DNA from: Pseudomonas sp. Irchel s3h17
GTDB lineage: Bacteria; Pseudomonadota; Gammaproteobacteria; Pseudomonadales; Pseudomonadaceae
Length of the DNA stretch: 64,000 bases
Assembly: GCF_900187505.1 (NCBI RefSeq)
Contig: NZ_FYDL01000001.1
Coordinates: 186,001 to 250,000, forward strand
Direction: 5' to 3'
Shown here: positions 59,227 through 64,000 of the stretch, piece after piece
Position numbering within the stretch: position 1 is the first letter of the stretch
Layout of the letters: every line of letters begins with the position of its first letter
Translations under genes and position numbers: made by a program
Notes under the pieces: generated by a model
What the model saw: only the letters and a program-made list of their open reading frames with translations
Told to the model about the DNA's origin: nothing
Database searches by the model: none

Positions 59227-59847
59227 TTAGCGGGCGGTGCTACCGCGGGGTTTATAGAACAGGAATTTCCGGGTCTCGGCGGTCTTGACGTACACCCTCG
59301 CCCACTCCGGTTTTACCGTCCTGTCATGGAAATACAGGGCGCCACGGGTGCGGTCCCTGAGTTGCTGATTGAGGGCCTTGCGGGCGATTTCCTTGGCCGT
59401 CGCGTAGGGCGCCTCCTCCTCTACCTGATCCGGACGCCCGTCACACCACCAGGAAAACTGACAGGTCCGGGTCTCGACACCTTGCTTGACCACAGCGCAC
59501 ACCGTATCGGGGAAGCCCTGATGGCCCAGGCGGTTCATCACCACATTGGCGACCCCTTCCATATCGGCCGCGCCGATCCCTTTGGCCTCCCAGTAAATGG
59601 TCCGCGACAGGCAGGTAATGGCATCGTCCAGCGGCGCGCGGCCTGCCGGATCGACCACCTGCACTTCCGCGGGCGTTATGGTTTCAACCTTGGGTCGCGG
59701 TGTCGCACCGTCCTTGTCGGCAGCCTTCTCCTCCAGGACGTGGGCCTTGCCCTCGACCGCGGCCGGGTTTCTCAGGGTGTCAGCGGCGATCACTTGACCG
59801 CCCAGCAACGCGATAACAAGACCACTGGCTATCCAGACCGGGCGCAT
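59227..59847 (-). CDS. SleB-family cell wall hydrolase
   Basis: 206 residues with a signal peptide (IASGLVIALLGGQVIAA). Hydrolase_2/SleB domain: CLSRTIYWEAKGIGAADMEGVANVVMNRL with the catalytic Glu in YWEAKG, then TVCAVVKQGVETRTCQFSWWCDG and YFHDRTVKPEWA. Predicted to cut peptidoglycan in the periplasm. ATG 59845-59847 was chosen because the signal peptide begins there; the frame is open further upstream. Divergent from the CAP-domain gene. Confidence 0.88.
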   Translation of the reverse strand: MRPVWIASGLVIALLGGQVIAADTLRNPAAVEGKAHVLEEKAADKDGATPRPKVETITPAEVQVVDPAGRAPLDDAITCLSRTIYWEAKGIGAADMEGVANVVMNRLGHQGFPDTVCAVVKQGVETRTCQFSWWCDGRPDQVEEEAPYATAKEIARKALNQQLRDRTRGALYFHDRTVKPEWARVYVKTAETRKFLFYKPRGSTAR

Positions 59848-60047
59848 CGTCGGACCTTCAACTTGAACTCGGGTTGAGCCGCCGGCCACCCTGGGTGAGT
59901 CGCAGCCCTCTAAAGAGTCGACACGGTGGGCGGCAAAACATTCCCGTCCGCCAATGGACAACCCATTGCCCGTCAGCCAGAAAAGCCATTGCGCGGTGGG
60001 GGGCAAAATCGCGCATCATGTGCCCAGTCAGTTCAAGGGAGACCTCC

Positions 60048-60902
60048 ATGCACGTCCTGTCATCCGTTATCCGTCTTGCCGCGTTGTCGCTGGGCGTGAT
60101 GTGCGCTGCCACCGCCTTGGCCAGCGATGAAACGCAACTGTTCGATTCGATCAACAGCTACCGCAGCCAGGTCCAGCGCTGTGCGGGCCAGGCATCCCTG
60201 GAACTGCCGCCGCTGGCGGCCGAGCCACGGCTGGTGCTGCCCGCAGCGAGCAACATCGGTGACCTGCAGCAAGCCATGGCGCGCGCGGCCTACCCGATGG
60301 TCAACGTGCAGATGATCAGCCTCAAGGGTCCCAATGACCCTCAGGCCGCCATGAAAGCGGTACAGGAAAGTTTTTGCCAGGTGGTGCTGGACCCGCAGTT
60401 CGTCGATATCGGCGTCAGCAGGGCCGGACGCGAGTGGCGCATCGTCCTGGCCCGGCCATTGTTGACCGGAGGCCTTGGCGACTGGCAGGCCGAAGGACAG
60501 AAGCTGCTCGCGTTGATCAACAGCGCCCGCCAGCAACCGCGCCAGTGCGGTGCCCAGGCCTTTGTGGCGACCACGCCGCTGGCCTGGAACGCGACACTGG
60601 CGACCGCGGCCGAAACCCACACCCGCGCCATGGCCAACAACAACTTCCTGGATCACAAGGACCGCGACGGCCGCACCCCCGGAGACCGGGCAGAACTGGC
60701 GGGCTACAGTGGCCAGCAGATCGGCGAGAACATCGCCGCCGGCCAGGACACCCCGCGCAAAGTGATCGATGGCTGGCTGGCCAGCCCCGGCCACTGCGCC
60801 AACCTGATGAACCCGCAGTACCGTGAACTGGGCGCCGCCTATGCGGTTGATCCCAAGAGCGATGCGGGCATCTACTGGACAGCGATGTTCGGCACGCAGT
60901 GA
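60048..60902 (+). CDS. CAP/SCP-domain exported protein
   Basis: 284 residues with a Sec signal peptide (IRLAALSLGVMCAATALA). The C-terminal half is a CAP domain: LLALINSARQQPRQCG, ETHTRAMANNNFLDHKDRDG, IGENIAAGQDTPRKVIDGWLASPGHCANLMNPQYRELGAAY. The N-terminal half (~residues 28-150) is a separate domain with two Cys and no recognised family. Bacterial CAP proteins have diverse, mostly unknown roles. ATG 60048 has AGGGAGA upstream. Confidence 0.85.
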   Translation: MHVLSSVIRLAALSLGVMCAATALASDETQLFDSINSYRSQVQRCAGQASLELPPLAAEPRLVLPAASNIGDLQQAMARAAYPMVNVQMISLKGPNDPQAAMKAVQESFCQVVLDPQFVDIGVSRAGREWRIVLARPLLTGGLGDWQAEGQKLLALINSARQQPRQCGAQAFVATTPLAWNATLATAAETHTRAMANNNFLDHKDRDGRTPGDRAELAGYSGQQIGENIAAGQDTPRKVIDGWLASPGHCANLMNPQYRELGAAYAVDPKSDAGIYWTAMFGTQ

Positions 60903-61083
60903 AGTCGTCATTATTCAACCGCGACAACCCTGTGCAACGTAACGCTTTGGACTCAGTGAACGTAAATACCCCAGGCGACAGCGGCAAAGCGACCCAGGCC
61001 CAAACAACGAATACCGCAGCCAGCCTGTTCACCGGGCGCTGCGGATTGAGTCTATAAATTGTTGGTAGCCAGAGGAGACAAGC

Positions 61084-61524
61084 ATGCTGATGAAACCCGT
61101 TGCGGGGGCTGAACTCGAAAAACTTCGCCTTGCATTAAGCGGTGCAGGGTTGCCGTTTGACGACGTGGGGCAACCGGGCCAGCAGTTCTTCCGTTTCGAG
61201 TTGGATGGGGATTGGATTGCGTATGGGGGGTTGGAAGGCGAAGGCCCTGATCGGCTGCTGCGCTCAATGGTTGTTGCTGACTCCAGGCGCGGCCAAGGAA
61301 TTGGGACACGCATGCTTGCTGCCCTGGAGCGTTACGCCTGTGGCAATCACGTGCTTGCGCTGCATCTGCTGACCAATAGTGCAGCAGACTTCTTCAGTGC
61401 TCATGGGTACTCACGCCTGGATCGCTGCGCTGCATCGGACTCGATCAGCCAAACGGCTCAATTCTCAACGCTATGTTGCTCCTCAGCGATCTACCTGCGC
61501 AAAACGCTTAGCGTCGGTGATTAA
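61084..61524 (+). CDS. arsN2: Arsenic-resistance N-acetyltransferase ArsN2-like
   Basis: 146-residue GNAT protein. The acetyl-CoA motif is VVADSRRGQGIGTRML, and LHLLTNSAADFFSAHGYSRLDR and ISQTAQFSTLCCSSAIYLRKTL match the ArsN2 pattern (xTxQFxxLCxxSA). The ArsN1 branch acetylates phosphinothricin-like arsenicals; the role of ArsN2 is less certain. It is convergent with arsJ (83 bp between stops), which supports an arsenic role. The start ATG 61084 has GAGGAG upstream. Confidence 0.8.
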   Translation: MLMKPVAGAELEKLRLALSGAGLPFDDVGQPGQQFFRFELDGDWIAYGGLEGEGPDRLLRSMVVADSRRGQGIGTRMLAALERYACGNHVLALHLLTNSAADFFSAHGYSRLDRCAASDSISQTAQFSTLCCSSAIYLRKTLSVGD

Positions 61525-61607
61525 CACCGAAAAAAGCTCGTATTGCCGGCAACCGCCATCGCGCCGGGTATGCGCGAGGTCAAGCCAAGCCGCTGCCCTC
61601 CAGGCGT

Positions 61608-62828
61608 TCAAGCCTGGGTGGCGTGCCTGGGCAAGGCAATGGATATCAACGCAGCGAGCAACACAAAGCCAGAGGAAATCCAGAGGCAAGCCATCAGTCC
61701 ATGGGACTCATAAACCCAGCCTGAAAGGATCGTGCCGATCAGCCGGCCCAGTGCGTTGGACATGTAGTAGAAACCTACATCCAGCGACACCCCGTCCTCC
61801 TTCGCGTAGGAAACGATCAGATAGCTGTGCAGAGATGAGTTCACCGCAAACAACGCGCCAAACACCATCAGCCCACCCAACAGCACAATCTGCGGCGACC
61901 AGCCCGCTGAGAGCCCCACTGCAATGGCCGCAGGCAGGCCGGCCAGCAACGCGGCCCAAACCGAAGCCGCTCGCCCATCGGGAACCTGAGCACGCTTTTT
62001 CCCGGTGATGTTCGGGGCCAATGACTGCACGATGCCATAGCCGACGACCCAAGCGGCCATGAAGCCACCCACCCGCCAGAAGCTCCAGGCAAACACGGTG
62101 CTCAGGTAGACCGGCAACGCCACCACGAACCACACATCACGGGCGCCGAAGAGAAACATCCGCGCCGCCGAGAGGATATTGATCGCCCGGCTCTTGGAGA
62201 GGATGTCGCGGAACTTGGGTTTAGCCTTGGCCTTGCCCAGATCCTTCTTCAACAGGAACAGGCTGGCCAACCAGATCAGCGCCAGCACCGCGGCCATTGC
62301 CAGCAATGCGCCTGTGAATCCCAGCAAGGCCAACAGCGCACCACCGAGGAAGAAGCCAACCCCTTTCAGGGCGTTCTTCGATCCAGTGAGGAGCGCCACC
62401 CACTGGTACAACGTGCCTTGCTGATTATTTGGCACCAGCAGCTTGATCGAACTCTTGGCGCTCATCTTGTTGAGGTCTTTGGCGATACCCGACATCGCCT
62501 GCGCCCCCATGACCCACGGGATGGTCAGCCAGGCGCCAGGCACCGTAAGCATCAGCAAGGCGACCACCTGAAGGCCCAAGCCAATGTTCATGATGCGGTT
62601 CAGGCCCAGGCGAGCGCCAAGGTAGCCGCCCACCAGATTGGTGATGACCCCGAATATCTCGTAGAACAGAAACAGTACAGCGATTTGCAGTGGTGTGTAG
62701 CCCAGCGTGTGGAAATGCAGCACCACCAACATGCGCAGCGCGCCATCGGTCAGGGTAAAGGCCCAGTAGTTACCGGTGACCACCAGGTACTGGCGCACTG
62801 GCGGTGAAAGGGCTGACAACGCCGTCAT
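61608..62828 (-). CDS. arsJ: Organoarsenical efflux permease ArsJ
   Basis: 406-residue major-facilitator protein. In characterised systems it expels 1-arseno-3-phosphoglycerate, the unstable product of a dedicated GAPDH acting on arsenate; outside the cell it falls apart to arsenate. Features: GNYWAFTLTDGALRMLVVLHFHTLGYTPLQ at the N-terminus, GYLGARLGLNRIMNIGLG, and LNKMSAKSSIKLLVP. It lies 12 bp after the GAPDH gene, the diagnostic pairing. Confidence 0.92.
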   Translation of the reverse strand: MTALSALSPPVRQYLVVTGNYWAFTLTDGALRMLVVLHFHTLGYTPLQIAVLFLFYEIFGVITNLVGGYLGARLGLNRIMNIGLGLQVVALLMLTVPGAWLTIPWVMGAQAMSGIAKDLNKMSAKSSIKLLVPNNQQGTLYQWVALLTGSKNALKGVGFFLGGALLALLGFTGALLAMAAVLALIWLASLFLLKKDLGKAKAKPKFRDILSKSRAINILSAARMFLFGARDVWFVVALPVYLSTVFAWSFWRVGGFMAAWVVGYGIVQSLAPNITGKKRAQVPDGRAASVWAALLAGLPAAIAVGLSAGWSPQIVLLGGLMVFGALFAVNSSLHSYLIVSYAKEDGVSLDVGFYYMSNALGRLIGTILSGWVYESHGLMACLWISSGFVLLAALISIALPRHATQA

Positions 62829-62840
62829 GATCGCTCCTTG

Positions 62841-63851
62841 TCAAACGGCCGAGCCGACCAGCCTGGCCAACTCGACCGCACGGTTGGCGTACCCCCATTC
62901 GTTGTCATACCAGGCGTAGATTTTCACTTGAGTGTCATTGACCACCATGGTCGACAGCGCATCAATGATCGAGGAGCGCGGGTCCGTGCGGTAGTCGATG
63001 GAGACCAGGGGGCGCTCCTCATAGCCGAGGATATTTTTCAACGGGCCGGCAGCGGCGGCCTTGAACAGTGCATTGACCTCATTGGCCGAAGTGGCGCGCG
63101 CCACTTCGAACACACAATCGGTCAGAGAGGCGTTGGCCAGCGGTACGCGCACGGCATGGCCGTTCAGCTTGCCGCGCAGCTCGGGGAAGATCTCGGCAAT
63201 CGCAGTGGCCGAACCCGTGGTAGTCGGGATCAAACTCATGCCCGAGGCACGAGCACGACGCAGGTCCTTGTGCGGCTGGTCGAGAATGCTCTGGGTGTTG
63301 GTCAGGTCATGGATGGTCGTGATCGAGCCATGGCGGATGCCCAGGTGCTCATGAATCACCTTGACCACCGGAGCCAGGCAGTTGGTGGTGCAGGACGCCG
63401 CGGTGACGATGCGGTGCTGCGCCGGATCGAACAGGTGCTGGTTGACGCCCATGACGACGTTCAGTGCGCCTGCCTCCTTGACGGGCGCACACACCACCAC
63501 GCGCTTCACGCCCTGATCCAGGAAGGCCTGGAGTACAGCAACGGTTTTCATCTTGCCACTGGCTTCAATCACCAGATCGCAGCCCGACCAATCGGTGTCG
63601 CCAATCGCCTTGTTAGCCGTCACCTTGATGCGTTTGCCGCCGATCACAACATGATCGCCCTCGGCGCTGGCTTCTTCGTTCCAGCGGCCATGCACCGAGT
63701 CGAAGTTGATCAGGTGCGCGTGAGTCGCGGCGTCGCCTGCCGGATCGTTGATCTGCACGAACTCGAACTCCGGCCAGCTCCAGGCTGCACGCAGGGCAAG
63801 ACGACCGATACGACCGAAACCGTTGATACCTACTTTGATACTCATGCTCAT
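62841..63851 (-). CDS. ArsJ-associated glyceraldehyde-3-phosphate dehydrogenase
   Basis: 336 residues from the ATG at 63849-63851 ([19 protein letters not shown]); the second ATG at 63845 is also possible. NAD fold, catalytic Cys in [12 protein letters not shown], and [18 protein letters not shown]. In the GAPDH-ArsJ arsenate-resistance pathway it uses arsenate in place of phosphate to make 1-arseno-3-phosphoglycerate for export. It is the first complete gene of the pair on this strand; an upstream gene runs off the window. Confidence 0.92.
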   Translation of the reverse strand: MSMSIKVGINGFGRIGRLALRAAWSWPEFEFVQINDPAGDAATHAHLINFDSVHGRWNEEASAEGDHVVIGGKRIKVTANKAIGDTDWSGCDLVIEASGKMKTVAVLQAFLDQGVKRVVVCAPVKEAGALNVVMGVNQHLFDPAQHRIVTAASCTTNCLAPVVKVIHEHLGIRHGSITTIHDLTNTQSILDQPHKDLRRARASGMSLIPTTTGSATAIAEIFPELRGKLNGHAVRVPLANASLTDCVFEVARATSANEVNALFKAAAAGPLKNILGYEERPLVSIDYRTDPRSSIIDALSTMVVNDTQVKIYAWYDNEWGYANRAVELARLVGSAV

Positions 63852-63933
63852 GTTCTCTGAAGGCCGCTGTCGGCGGGTAATATCGATGGGGTAATGTCGA
63901 ACTGGCTGATGTCGCTGATAGGCCCGGCGCGAC

Positions 63934-64000
63934 TCAGCAGCACGCAGCAAGCCGCTGCGGGCGGTCACCCATCTCCTCGAGTCGCTTGGCGTCTGGACTG
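63934..64000 (-). CDS. 3' end of an unidentified gene upstream of the GAPDH gene
   Basis: A reverse-strand frame open at the right edge reads [20 protein letters not shown] and stops at 63934-63936. At 22 codons it cannot be identified. By context an arsenic regulator (arsR) or another ars gene would be expected here. Confidence 0.35.
   Translation of the reverse strand, partial: SPDAKRLEEMGDRPQRLAACC

Overview
The window is chromosomal DNA from a Pseudomonas, most likely of the P. fluorescens group. It is GC-rich with dense short operons. The block rnhA, SAM methyltransferase, gloB, mltD, two YejA-like binding proteins, yejBEF-like genes and fabI matches the order known from P. aeruginosa. 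REP/REPIN palindromes of Pseudomonas type are scattered between genes. No rRNA, tRNA, CRISPR array, prophage or transposase gene was found.

Layout, left to right. (1) 1-3256: catechol ortho-cleavage genes catBCA (catA cut by the left edge), divergent from catR, with an ATAC-N7-GTAT operator between. (2) 3287-15452: rnhA, methyltransferase, gloB, mltD, a five-gene peptide / peptidyl-nucleoside ABC importer (Npp/Yej type) and fabI, closed by a strong terminator. (3) 15575-18838: a three-component periplasmic molybdenum hydroxylase/aldehyde dehydrogenase (2Fe-2S subunit, Mo subunit, cytochrome c). (4) 19089-23527: a FecI-FecR-TonB receptor iron module with a candidate Fur box and a MITE-like insertion. 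(5) 23653-30159: a VOC protein, a remnant of an AspT-type exchanger, trkH, an AraC/LysE pair, a membrane methyltransferase and chrA. (6) 30199-35872: methionine catabolism mdeR-mdeA-mdeB plus an amino-acid binding protein. (7) 36009-43619: a small Asn/Lys-rich secreted protein, then a GMC oxidoreductase, NCS1 permease, aldehyde dehydrogenase and ureohydrolase with a divergent LysR regulator; this looks like a catabolic route for a guanidino or amidino compound. (8) 43704-48536: gcsR, a sigma-54 promoter, gcvH, glyA and lipA. A 10-bp tandem duplication in gcvH removes its stop codon and joins its frame to glyA. (9) 48776-52674: sulfatase, TerC-family protein and a ParD-like/methionine aminopeptidase pair. 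(10) 53008-53937: a GNAT toxin-antitoxin-like pair with an unusual antitoxin. (11) 54361-60902: thioesterase, exported dienelactone-hydrolase-like protein, DUF1289 protein, a second inverted MITE copy, mqo, a SleB-like hydrolase and a CAP-domain protein. (12) 61084-64000: arsenic resistance (arsN2, arsJ and its GAPDH partner), running off the right edge.

The most interesting items are the gcvH-glyA frame fusion, the GNAT pair whose antitoxin appears to combine a DUF1778-like toxin-binding tail with an unrecognised N-terminus, the 218-bp MITE that encloses a REP pair, the ParD-like/Map operon, and the GMC/NCS1/ALDH/ureohydrolase cluster.
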